From Phytophthora sp. 'mugwort' (taxonomy: Eukaryota > Oomycota > Peronosporomycetes > Peronosporales > Peronosporaceae): a DNA stretch of 64,000 nt. Below, piece after piece: positions 34,532 to 45,286 of the stretch. The notes beneath the pieces are model-generated. The model made no database searches. It was not told where the DNA came from and saw nothing but the letters and a program-made list of their open reading frames with translations. Numbering within the stretch: the first letter of the stretch is position 1; each line of letters starts with the position of its first letter. The stretch is from positions 4,092,001 to 4,156,000 of the forward strand of contig JAUCEF010000006.1 of NCBI GenBank assembly GCA_033558025.1. The letters run 5' to 3'. A program made the position numbers and the translations under genes.

Positions 34532-34552
34532 GATTGGTCCTGAGGACCAATC
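34532..34552. promoter_or_regulatory. CCAAT-box dyad
   Basis: Two perfect 10-bp arms, GATTGGTCCT and AGGACCAATC, face each other around a single base, presenting a CCAAT box on each strand. CCAAT boxes bind NF-Y in eukaryotes. The site lies about 630 bp before the ATG at 35176, so its target is uncertain. Confidence 0.35.
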
Positions 34553-35175
34553 GGCGCGTGGAAGAAGGACCGATTCCGCTCATCTACGCTGCAGGGGGTT
34601 GGGCAAGTCATAAAAAGGATGGCCCAACTCTGGCAGACTCATTAGGGACCAGTCGCCGTTTTATCGGCCCCGACGCCACGGCCATTTCGGGGTGCAGCAA
34701 GATTCCTTTTCCTCCTCTTCGTGGCACAATGAACGTCGTCACATGCCACTTCGAGCGGCGCAGTTGCCGTCACTCGACCCTGTTCATGAACGAATACAAA
34801 CGGTATGGAGATGAGTCGTCTGCAAATTGTTGCATACGTTAGAGAAAAGGGTCCTCGAGAACTGAGCTGCTCTTATTTGCAACATCCGCAGGACCAATCG
34901 CACGAAGAAGACCAAGGTGCGTTGCTATAGCTGTATCACTGCATTACTACTCCGCCACAGCCAGTAGACTGAAGCTTCCTTGGACTCTTATCTGCGTTCC
35001 CTGCGCTGGAACATGACGCGCATCGCTTTATGACCAGATCTTGCGCTGTTTCCCACACTGCTGCCCTGAGCATCTCAACCGCAGCTACTGTGGCTCACCG
35101 CTCTGCGTACGCGTCGAACTCGTCGACCTCGCACGTCTTGACACCCAGCAGCAAGCCACGACAACCACCGTCTCC

Positions 35176-37195
35176 ATGAGCAACCCCGTTAACCTGCTGG
35201 TGTACGCACACTTCGAGGAGGCGCATACCAACTTCCTGAGTATTAATGACATGATCGACTACAACGAAGTGGCTAGCTCTGTCCAGACGGAGCAGATGCC
35301 GAAGGGCACCTGGATCGAGGGCGCCGTCGTGCGCGACGCCGTTACCGATGTACGTTGCGAACAGAACTGATGTTCTTACTTAACCTTCTAGCTCAAGCTA
35401 CCACCAGCCTCTGACATGAATCATACTCGCTTACGACCAACAGCACAGCAGCCTCTTCCAGATCAACCCTGGCGCGCGATGGTACTACGAGTGGGAGAGC
35501 GCCGCCACCAAGGCACAACGCTTCACTAAGCATGCGCTGCGGGTGTACATCTTTCAGCGCATCCAGTCACAGCTGCGTGTGGTAGGTCTCGTTTCCTCCT
35601 CCGAATTCATGGTCGTGTCCTATCGCCGAGCTCCCAGCGAAGTGCGTGCCGAGCGCGAGGCACTAGAGGCTTTACGCGCGGAAGCCAGCACGCAACAAAG
35701 TGGACAATCGGATGCGGACGGACACAGCAGCGGCCGTGTCACCGCATCCTTTGAGCGCAAGTCTCCGTCCTCTCAGCTACGACAGGTAACAGGTCGTGAA
35801 GAAGTGCTATGGCAGAGCCGCAAGTTGTGGGAATGTCAGCACGCAGACATCATGACGTCCTCGAAACACCTCGTTATTCTCTATTACTTCCTACGCCATT
35901 TGAACGCATCGTCGTACGGGGACAGTCTGGAACATTTGAGTGGGATGTTCAAAGACCAGGTCGCAGGCTACCGTTCAGTAACTCGCAAGATCTGGGAAGA
36001 GGAGAACAGAACCGAGCAGCAGTTTACTGCACAGCTGTCGTGGGCATTTCTCGAACCGCTCAGACGAGTGAAAAGTGGCTCGGGTATGTTTGATGAGACC
36101 GAAGAAGGGGGACGTGGCTCACTCACGCGACTGGTGCATCTCTGCACTAGTCTAGCGGGGTGGCTGGCTCTGGGCAGCGCGAACTTAAAGATCTACCGCC
36201 GCTTCCTTCGCTCCTACAGTGCAGCACTTCTTGATAAAAATCGAGTGCGCGCTGGATACGTTGAAGCCGTCAAGCTAATGTGCAAGCTAGTTGATCGTTT
36301 TACAGGCTGGAGCGAGGATCCGTCCACTTCGTCATGCACGTCACTGTCTCGTCTCAGTGAAGAGATCATGACGGTCGTGTTTAAGTACGACCACCTCAAA
36401 CCGCTGCGACGCGTGCTGATGGATGTTCTCTCATCGACTACAATGTTCGGCATGCAGGAGTTTGTGGCGCAGCTCCGAGCGCAGTATTTGCTGCAGCAGG
36501 CATACGCTGATCCAAGTCGCACCCTGTTCGCATGGCAAGATGGCAGCCAAGCTTCAGCATTTGATGGCCTGTGGGTTTTCAACGGGCAACAATCCTTAGT
36601 GACGCCGATTCGAGGCTCAGCAACAACCGATGCCTCATTAGGTTGTCTACTCACTTTCATGCGTGAGCTCGCTCAAATCCACATTCGTCCAGTGGATGAT
36701 CAGTCGCTGGAGATATGCTCCGAATGGAACGTCTGCAATGTCGGTACTGGAAATCCAAAGACAACCACAAGCAACCAGTCGGGCATGACGCTGGTTCTTG
36801 ATAGCCGACAAAGGATATTTAACAACCTCCCAAGCGGTATCTCTAGTTCAATTCCTCTAGGAGCACACAATTACGGAGACTATCGCGGTAAGGTCATGTC
36901 ACCGAGCAGCTTCGTGGTGGAGATGAGTTCATGGCCGCTCGATAGCAGCGGAACGCATCCAGCACTCCGCTGGAAGCTGCAGATTAATTTGGAGGCAGGC
37001 AGCCATGCTCGAGATGGCGGGGGCAGGCCGAGGTGCCTTTTGGTGAAAGTCATCGTCGAGGAGGGCTTTTGGAGAATAAACACCGGTGGTCAACACACGG
37101 ATCTCCAAGCGATGCCGTTCGGCACGAAGCACGAGTTAGTGGAGGCGTGGAATCCGACGTATGAGGTGGTAGGCGTGTATGACCGTATCGACTAG
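35176..37195 (+). CDS. Conserved-looking protein of unknown function, 641 aa
   Basis: Two exons: 35176-35349 (58 codons) and 35444-37195. The 94-nt intron starts GTACGT and ends CAG, and the joined frame is continuous. Without the intron the first exon stops at once. I chose ATG 35176 because the frame upstream of it opens without a Met and the first exon reads well from here (MSNPVNLLVYAHFEEAH). The protein is soluble-looking with no signal peptide or membrane segment. It has a Trp/Tyr-rich stretch after the splice (GARWYYEWES), a charged Ala/Glu/Arg segment near residues 100-130 and a folded-looking C-terminal half. I do not recognise a family. Confidence 0.8.
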
Positions 37196-39177
37196 GGTTT
37201 TTAGGGTCGCATTTAGTATTAATTGGTAATTAAAATCACCACTTCGTACATATTCTCCGCGGGTTGTGCTCATGCTGACAGCAGCGATCAAACAAGCATT
37301 TGTATGTGCACATTCGTCTTTTTTCTAAGCATTTGCTAACTTCTCGCCGAGACGTATTTCGATCAAACCTTGGGGACGAGAGAAGCTCCGAGCGATGACT
37401 AGTAGAGGATTTTAATGACACTCTTAAGCAATTTTAAGGTAATCATAAGAGCACGGGACAAGTTCCATTTCGAAATCATGTGTTTGGTTTGTCAAGCCAT
37501 TGACGATCCAGCACATAAAATTAGGATCCCGACCTCATTATTATTTTAGCAGAATTTTCTGTGACCGAATGTGGACTGGTCAGTTGAAACTGACAGCGGC
37601 CGTGCACGGACATATACTTGTTTATTGCTCCGGCATTTCTCTTTGAGTCGACCGACAAGAGAAGCAACACGTCTACAATGTTTTTTGATAAAACATAATC
37701 AAAACGTCTGTCTGGGGGCACAAGGCAATTGCTATGCTAACAAACCACCCGATCGATACATTTCAAAGAAGAAACATAATATTGCAGTCGAACAAAGAGT
37801 GGACGTTCGTATAATAGCAGGCATATCACACGCTGCAACGCCACAATGATTTATTGTCTATCTTTCCCGTGCTCCTGTATCCGAAACCTCTCCAGAAACC
37901 ATGAACAGTGTCATGGTCACTGCCGTGAAATCCCATCTGACACTGATGTATCCCGAATTCCACGAGTTAAGTGTCCAACATTGAAGTTTGCCGGACCAGT
38001 TGTCTGACCACAAGTTGTTCATATTCAGTTTGAGATGTGTAATTTGGCGTCCACCATTCTGGTAACAGCTTTTACTTTCAAGCTGAGCGTAAAACAAAAT
38101 GCGATATATAACACAACTCAAACACGGCAATTTCAAGCGAGTACTCAGGCGGATACGTGCAGAAACGAAGGTGAAAAATAAACACCGGCAGCTTGTTATG
38201 CGCACGACAAAATAAATCCCCGTCGCAGTAACTGTCTCGCGTGACAGTCAATGAAGAGGTTCAATAACGCATATAACGTCCTCAGTCCACACACACCAGC
38301 TTCATTATCTCCGACGCTTTGCAGCCATCAAGACCCAGTAGCCTTGATGCGATAATCCATATGCATCCATCTCCTCACGTAATAACTAAAACCGTCTCTG
38401 CGAAAAGAAACGCCAGCTTTTCTTCTGCATTGCATCACATGCAGCCTGCACAGCCAAGAGGATTCACTTGTAAAGAGGAGTGACGTACGTTCACCAGTGT
38501 AAAGTCGCCGGCCCTATGCGCCAGGACGTCGTCACAATAAACTGCAATTGCAAAGCTGTCACCACGCAGTCTCCATTGTAGCAGTCTTTTGTGTACAATT
38601 TCACTGCTGTTCAAGCGAAGTTCGGGCCACGTTTAGTATATCAGTCTTCTCCTCTCCCAGAAGCTTGGCTTGAGCCCCACACGAACAACTCGTGCATCTC
38701 ACAATCTGGCAGCATCGACGTGATGAATACATTCCACTTTTCCATAGAGCTACAGTCACCAATCAGTGTCAACACATGCCCTCGCTAAGATGCAGACGCT
38801 CGTCGCTTGGACGCAGGAGGTGCGCGCAGAGTACAGCCAGCGTTACCGCATCATACGTTGTGGCCATGCAGCTCTCGATTTGGCCCGTCGCGCCCATTCT
38901 TTAGCGCTGACATTCCGGGTGTTGTTTCCTCACCAGGTCAGACATGAATATGTCAGTTTCCACATGACGACATGCTCCCCACCCGTTTAGATGGTCGAGT
39001 GTTTTTGGACCGCATATCTTAGAGGGCCAAAAACGTAACTGACATGAGGTTATTAACCGATAACATCGCACTGCCAAGTAATTTTTAAATTACTAAAAAC
39101 AGAGCTCACCAAACATCGTACTTTTAAGCTATTCCGTTCACGGCTCTTGTGACCTTCTACGCTTGGGTTTAAGCTTC
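37196..39177. other. Intergenic region, ~2 kb
   Basis: No confident gene. A minus-strand open frame at 37858-38205 and a + frame near 38790-38937 look mildly protein-like and are treated separately. The rest shows nothing recognisable. Confidence 0.5.
37858..38205 (-). other. Possible exon or decayed gene, minus strand
   Basis: A 115-codon open frame without an early ATG. Its last 70 codons (around MNNLWSDNWSGKLQCW and WNSGYISVRWDF) have an amino-acid composition like a real, perhaps secreted, protein. It could be the 3' exon of an otherwise lost gene. No family is recognised. Confidence 0.25.
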
Positions 39178-41484
39178 TTAGCGCAGCCGGATGCAGTTCT
39201 GGACCCGTTCGCACGTCTCGTCGATTGCCTTCTGGGCCTCTGGGACCAAGTCGCCGTAAATGAGGAAGCCATGCGAGAGCCCCGAGTAGATTTTGAGTGT
39301 CGACGGCACCTTTAGGAATGAGAGTCGAGTGTAGAAGTCGACACTGTCGTCCAAAAGCGGGTCCAGGTCACCCACCGCGAGTGACGTAGGAGGGAACTTT
39401 TCCAGCAGCATGTCTTCGGCCAGTCCCGGGGACACACATGGGTCGTGAATGTTGTGCTTGTACTGGTTCGAGTGGCCGTGCGAAGGGTAATACGACTTAA
39501 GTGCCAGCTCGAGGATGCTACGCGGCAGCACGGGGTCGTTCTGGTGGATGAATCGCGACGGCGACGGCGACAAGTGCATGTTAAGAGCAGGGAACATGAA
39601 GACGTTCCCACTGGGCAGATCGATACCGTCTTGAATACATCGAATACAAAGCGCGGCTCCCATGTTTGCACCTGAAAAAAAAAAGCAATCAAAAATTGGT
39701 CAGACGACACAAAAAAACACTCACTGTCTGCTTGCTATATCAGACAAATACGCACCAGCGCTTTCACCAAACAGTGCGATTTTGCCAGGACGGAAGCCTA
39801 ATCCGCCATTGAGCACCCACTTATACACAGTGTAGCATTGGTTCAAGGAGTCTGGATAGTGCGTCTCCGGTGCGAGGCCATAATCTGCAAATAGCAACCA
39901 ACAAAACAGTCAGCAACAGAAATGTATCTATCGATAATTGCAAGACTTACCGACGTAGACGATAACTGCACCCAGCGCACAGGCCCAATTCGTTAGATTG
40001 TACATGTCTTTTGCAAAAAAGCGTCCAAAGAAGCCTCCACCATGAATGTAAAAAAGCACAGGACGCGTCGAAGGCAAACCACATGCAATCATTCGAGTAG
40101 TCAGCGGTGTGCAGGCGTTTGTCCAAGTTCCAGCCTTCACAGAGTCCATCGGCCGTGCACTATACAGGTAAATGCCGATATCAGACGCGTCTTTGCGCTT
40201 GTTGCTGAGGCTGGATCCATCTGCTGCCACGAACTGCTCTTCAAACACGGGGATCTTTGGGCACTGAAGACGCGCAATGAGTCGCACTAGTCGAGACTCG
40301 CCGAATACCTGCCAGCCCATGCGAATCACGTCCACGTTCGGGTGGTCGATGAGCGTACGGGTCGTGTAGCGTGCTGCCTTGGCGTTTCGGATCGCGTAGT
40401 ACGGAATCGCCATCAAAAGCAGGGGCGGCCCGAAGATCTTAAGCAGCAGCTTATTCTGGAGCCCTAGAATCGAGTGAGCAAAGGCGCTGGAGGCAATCAG
40501 GACATTTGTACCGATCTTGAAAGCTGTGAACCCCCACGGCTCTGACGACCGATCATAGTACTCAGCTGGCAGCGGCACTCTCTCCACCAGTAGCGTCGTG
40601 GCATTCTTCAGATCGTCGTCTATATCTGCTTCCATCGGGTTATCAATCAGCAGGCGGTGGTCTGAGGCGTTACTGATCGGTCTAGCACGTTGCAACACAT
40701 GCTGGCAAAGCAAGAATAGTCTTAACGCCATCAGAACTCGAGCGTGGTGTACCTTGATACGACGCAAGTTGGAGAACCGATACATGGCTCGGTTCCAATA
40801 GTCCGCCACCACGAGCAGCACGACCCCCCACTTGATCATCTGCCGGGTGGGCAGCACTTGCATTAAAAACTGCTTGAAGGACGTGCGGATGCGGAACCTC
40901 TTGTAGAGGAACAGGAACGTCACTGCAAGCACCACAGACGTCCTGGACCACCGGTTCTCGCGATCCGGATTGTATCCGGACTGCAGCTCTTCCAGCACCT
41001 GTCGGGTCTCCTCCAGCGACTTGGTGGCGTGCCGTAAGAGCGACGCCACACCTCCTGACAGGATAGTGTACCGCTCATCAGTCGGGATCAATGGGATAAT
41101 ATCTTTAAGCGCCGTTTTGGTGCGGAAGTCCACCGGTGGACGACTAGCATAGTGCTTGGAAGCCACGACGATCTCCTCCTTAATGAAGGTGTAGAGTACC
41201 CGCTCGAAGGACGCCACAGTCAGCGATAAGTGTTGCAGCTCGCGTCCCATGCGGCCGTACGCGTACTCGCGAATAATGCGGCGCAGCACCTGGATACAGG
41301 ACAACACGGCCGTACTCGTGCCCAGCAGCGTCTCGTAGCCACGAATGCGCAGCTCGCCCTCCTCCGTCGTCTCCTGCACGTCCACGCGCACACAATGGTC
41401 GATGAAGCCCATAAGCTGCACGGAGCTTTGACTGCGCAGACTGTCGCGGAAGGTGCCCGTGTCCGTGCCTGTGCCGGTGCTCAT
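39178..41484 (-). CDS. Hormone-sensitive-lipase-like alpha/beta hydrolase, 718 aa
   Basis: Three exons on the minus strand: 41484-39951, 39884-39756 and 39671-39178. The introns (66 and 84 nt) start GTAAGT and GTGCGT and end CAG, and the total length is an exact 719 codons. The oxyanion motif HGGGFF starts at His481, the nucleophile motif GESAG has Ser553, and GDLDPLLDD and GLSHGF supply the likely Asp and His. This is the HSL/arylacetamide-deacetylase (esterase family IV) layout, acting on lipid or short-acyl esters. The first 450 residues are helical and unfamiliar, longer than in simple family IV esterases. ATG 41484 is the first in-frame Met; an upstream TTG extension is not credible. It is divergent from the gene at 41702. 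Confidence 0.88.
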
Positions 41485-41701
41485 GACGGTGATGAGGGTG
41501 ATTCTTGAACTGAAGATTGTGTCCCTTGCTATTGCCACGTCGGAAACGATGAGATTCTGTGCTGGGAGAACTATCGACCAATCAGAGGGTCTGATATGAG
41601 TATTGTCCAATCAGGGGATAGACCACTTCAACTTACGTTTGTTGCTCACAATTGGCCAGCTAGTCATTATTGTGTGCGAAACAGACAAGAGGACGGGAGT
41701 T
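41485..41701. promoter_or_regulatory. Bidirectional promoter with CCAAT boxes
   Basis: The 217 bp between two divergent ATGs contain CCAATCA at 41578-41584, CCAATCA at 41607-41613 and a reverse box ATTGG at 41651-41655. These are candidate NF-Y sites serving both genes. Confidence 0.5.
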
Positions 41702-43817
41702 ATGCCACCACGTCCTGCTACGGGGCAGCGGAAGACAAATGTTGCGTCATTGACGGCCAGTAAGCAGCTGCTTCAGGGCAAGTTGAGGCCGCACTCGGCG
41801 ACGTTGCTCACTACCGCGCCCGAATCGCCATCTCGGAACGTCAGTGCAGCGGGAGCGAATGGAGAGCGTGTTGGGGCGACGAGTGACGAGTTGATTCGGG
41901 ATCTGGAGCATAAGGTGAGGAAAGTGGTCGAGCTCAAGCGAGGGAAGAGCGACAAGCTGCGCTTTGAGGTGGCCAAGAAGCGCGAGGAGATGGAGAAGGC
42001 CAAGTTGGTTCTGCAGGACCTGATTAAAGACAGTCAAGCGCTGGGGCTGCACTATCATCCTGGTAACAACCAGATCGAAGAAGCTGGAGGACGAGGCAGG
42101 AACCTGACGAGTGGAGATACAGGCGATGACAAAATCGTAGAGGAACCCAACCGTCTGCAGCCCATCGTCTCCATCTCGAGACGGCCAGTGTACTCGAAAC
42201 ATACAAAGATCAACGAGCTGGAGGCCAAATTAGAGAAGCGTGCAGAAGCTTCTCACGAGGTTATGCGCAGTACGATGGTGCTTGAGCACATTAAGAAGCG
42301 TTTGCTGGGTGAGCGTACGGAAATCTCGCAAGAGACGAATGAGTTGAAAGCTCGGTTTGCAGACCTGAATCATCAGACGCAAGAGCTACAGAAGAAGGAG
42401 ATTTGCGCGAGTGAGGCTGTGAGCCAGATTCAGACTCGCTTAGCTCAGCAGAAGGCCGACATGGCAGCGAACCTGCGTAAGTATAAGCGGGAAGTGGAAA
42501 TGCGGCAGAAGTGGGCGCGTGAGAAGGCTAAGTTCGAGAAATACTACAACGACCAAATGCAGACGCTGCTGGATAGTCAGAGGCAGAATGCAAGCACTGA
42601 AGGAGCCTCTGTGGCTGCAGATGGAAATGCTGGCTATCCAGATAGTCGTCACAGCTCTCGATCCCGTAAGTTTCTCAACTTTGCGCTATTCCTTCTGCGA
42701 GTAGTTCACTATTTTTGATATGTATGCAGCCTCAGCTAACGAAATGCGCAGAAATAGCGTTATCACGATGGCTTCCTCCGAAGAAATGGAGCCACAAGAG
42801 GAGTATCGTCAGGCATTTCTTCGCATGGGCTTCGGCCATTCCAACGAAGGCGTCGACCCGGAGGAAATTATCCGAACGTGGCTTTCCCACGAGGAAATAA
42901 AGAAGGAGCTCGATGCCAAACACGATGAGGACATGGAGCGGATTGCAGTTCTGCGCGACCAGCTCGTAAGTGTCAAAATTCTGTTTACTATTTGGTACCT
43001 GAAACAATCGCTCACTTTCTAATGTGTCAGGCAAAATCACGGAATCTTGCTACCGAAAAGGTCCCTCTCTCGAAACGCGGCACTTCACAGCGAATTGAGG
43101 TCAAGGAGATTGAATTATCGAGCGCTGAGCGTGCACTGGCAACTGTCGTGGACCAGTACATGTTTGTAGATCAAAGTGTCCGCCCACTAAAGGTTTGTCG
43201 AGTCTTAATTAAAAGGAGTGTAACGTTACTAAGGCCTTGTGTGGTTTAGATTGGGCTGCAGCAAATTCTTCAAAATGTCACGAACGAAACTGTGAACGTG
43301 GATGACATGGCAGGAATCGAGCACGCGCTCATGAGCTCAATTGAAGAGATGATGAAGCTGGTACGCGATACTCGGAACGATTACGACAGTTCATCGAACC
43401 AGTCACCCCCGGATGAGACCCACACTTCAGGCGAAGCTGCCTCCGCCATTGAAGAGGGAGAAGCTAATCATGCACCGAAGACAATCGCAAAACTAGGCGT
43501 GGTCTCTGCAGACCATTTCACCTCACCATTCAACGTCCGTATCCCTCCAAAGGCGAAGGAATCGTACTATGTGCTTGGCGTGAGCGCCGTACCGGCAGCA
43601 GCGAAAGCTCCTGATGACGGCAAAGGTAAATCTGCGTACTTGTGTTTGTGTATGATGTTCCCTGTCTTGAACGTAGTCTGGTTTTATTTTATTAGAGCCC
43701 GAGGATTTCGACTTTAATGTCATGGACCGATCGACTGTAAAGCGAATTTCATCCGTACTAGTTTGCACAAACACAGGGAAGAAAGGCAAGGATCCCGACC
43801 ATGATGACAACTTTTGA
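41702..43817 (+). CDS. Coiled-coil protein, 619 aa
   Basis: Five exons: 41702-42665, 42730-42965, 43031-43192, 43250-43625 and 43696-43817, with GT-AG introns of 57-70 nt. The phases close exactly and stop at TGA 43817. Long charged heptad-like runs span residues about 65-120 and 165-310 (KINELEAKLEKRAEASHEV, ERTEISQETNELKARFADL). A short acidic middle and a second helical part follow, and the tail is rich in Ser/Asp. No catalytic motif is present. The look is that of structural axoneme or centrosome coiled-coil proteins, but the family is not identified. Its 3' end lies 67 bp from the convergent SAM-domain gene. Confidence 0.75.
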
Positions 43818-43884
43818 GCACAAACTATCAAAAGGAACCATCGTCAGCAGGAATGAGTTTGCCAGAAATTGTTAATGACTAACC

Positions 43885-45093
43885 TCACAATGGTGACGTA
43901 TAGAAGCGAGCGTATTGCTCGCGGTAGGCTCCAAGACACGTCGAGTCACAGAATGACTTGTCCGTTTGGTCATCGTGTACTAAATCCTCCACTTGCACAA
44001 CCCGATAACACTGCCAGCAACTTTTTCGCTCGCTGGGCATGCACCCGCTCTCAGTCTGTTCCACTGCACGGGTTCCAGCAGTATCACCTCCTTGTCTCCA
44101 TGCCATTACTGCTTCATGAAACAAATTGTGTGCCTCTTCTTCACTGTATGTGCCTTCCAGCAATACCCCTCCAGTCTTTTCACCTTCGTCGCCGCCAGTA
44201 TGTATGGGATTCACCCACTCTAGTCCCTCTGCTTGGTTCGACTGGATAGATAAGTCGGTCTCCCTCCACTCTAGAAGCGCCTTCATGAACGAAGCATGAC
44301 TGGCACCTTCATCAAAGTCTCCATCAGCCAAATTGACTGGAACTTGTCCGTCTCCGCTAGCAATAGCGTTCTCTAAGAGTGGAGTTACATGAGACCAATG
44401 TGTCTTCAAAGCGTCTTCTTTGCTCAGTGGCGACATCTCGGGACCGAGCTGAGCGTCTCGTAGCTTCGAGTCGATGATTTCTGCTGCTTCAGTATCACTT
44501 TGGTTCTTAACCTGTGCACGGATCTGCTCCATCTCAGCTAACAACCGGTTACGAGCCGACAGCTTGAAGACACCGAGTTGTTCATACCCTTCTGGGGACA
44601 AGCTCAGCAGCATTTCCCCTGTGACTTGGTGGAATTCAAACCCGCTCTGGAATTCTTCCAGACCGATTGCCGTTAACCACTCAAGCACTTGAGACACCGT
44701 CCACTGCTGCACCGTAGCAGATGAAAGGATCTCGAGCTTCGATCGCGACGAACTCGTGTTAGTCTTCGCTTTATTCGTTCCACTTGACGTCTCACCACCT
44801 TTCGACAGCTCGTTTTTGCTCTGTTTTCTCGTCTTTTTCTTCGTCACATCCCGTGCGTATTGCCTCACACTCCCTCGATCTTCTCGGGCACTACGCCATC
44901 GGTTCCCGGCATGTTTAAGTGGCAATTCAGCCTCTCGCTTCTTCTTCTCTTCCAGCATTTTCACTCGAAGATGCAGCAATCTCGTCTCCATCGCATGAGC
45001 ATCTTCTTCAAGTCGATCGGATGTCTTGCCCAGCTTGTTTCGTGGAGGCTTGGGAGGCTTGCCAAACACGCCATTGATGCCTTCTTTCACCAT
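43885..45093 (-). CDS. SAM-domain protein with C-terminal Cys-rich segment, 402 aa
   Basis: A single exon starting at ATG 45093. The N-terminal ~120 residues are basic and probably disordered or helical. A sterile-alpha-motif domain occupies about residues 128-195 (VQQWTVSQVLEWLTAIGLEEF, GYEQLGVFKLSARNRLLAEM). The last 45 residues contain CWQCYRVV and, 20 residues on, FCDSTCLGAYREQYARF, a CxxC...CxxxC arrangement that may bind zinc like FCS or MYND-type fingers. SAM domains mediate protein or RNA binding; no specific partner can be named. It is divergent from the kinase gene, with 193 bp between ATGs. Confidence 0.8.
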   Translation of the reverse strand: MVKEGINGVFGKPPKPPRNKLGKTSDRLEEDAHAMETRLLHLRVKMLEEKKKREAELPLKHAGNRWRSAREDRGSVRQYARDVTKKKTRKQSKNELSKGGETSSGTNKAKTNTSSSRSKLEILSSATVQQWTVSQVLEWLTAIGLEEFQSGFEFHQVTGEMLLSLSPEGYEQLGVFKLSARNRLLAEMEQIRAQVKNQSDTEAAEIIDSKLRDAQLGPEMSPLSKEDALKTHWSHVTPLLENAIASGDGQVPVNLADGDFDEGASHASFMKALLEWRETDLSIQSNQAEGLEWVNPIHTGGDEGEKTGGVLLEGTYSEEEAHNLFHEAVMAWRQGGDTAGTRAVEQTESGCMPSERKSCWQCYRVVQVEDLVHDDQTDKSFCDSTCLGAYREQYARFYTSPL

Positions 45094-45286
45094 GTGCTTG
45101 GTATGGAAGAGCCGCTTGAATTGAACCTTACAGAAGTCGAAACGACGAGGTCAAGGTCAGAAGAAAAAGCTGCTCAGATCGACTAGAAGCTCGCTATTTT
45201 TGAGACAATGTACCATGTCTAGCAACATTCTGCTCTGATGAGATGACCCTGCATTCTTCATTGCAGCAACGACCGCGTGAGTGCGA

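Larger units (their letters stand above)
31953..35175. other. Gene-poor region
   Basis: AT-richer sequence with only overlapping short frames that have no recognisable motif. It holds the inverted short-repeat clusters at 33112-33789, a CCAAT dyad at 34532-34552 and further CCAAT boxes at 34438-34442 and 34468-34472. The last few hundred bases presumably include the promoter and leader of the gene starting at 35176. Confidence 0.6.

Noticed and set aside
38766..38990. Short + frame with MQTLVAWTQEVRAEYSQRYR, possibly a first exon ending at a GT
   Set aside because: It reads like protein for about 50 codons, but I find no downstream exon to join it, so it is not called as a gene.
41485..41610. 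Upstream extension of the lipase-like protein to 41610
   Set aside because: It would need a TTG start; the first ATG in frame is at 41484.
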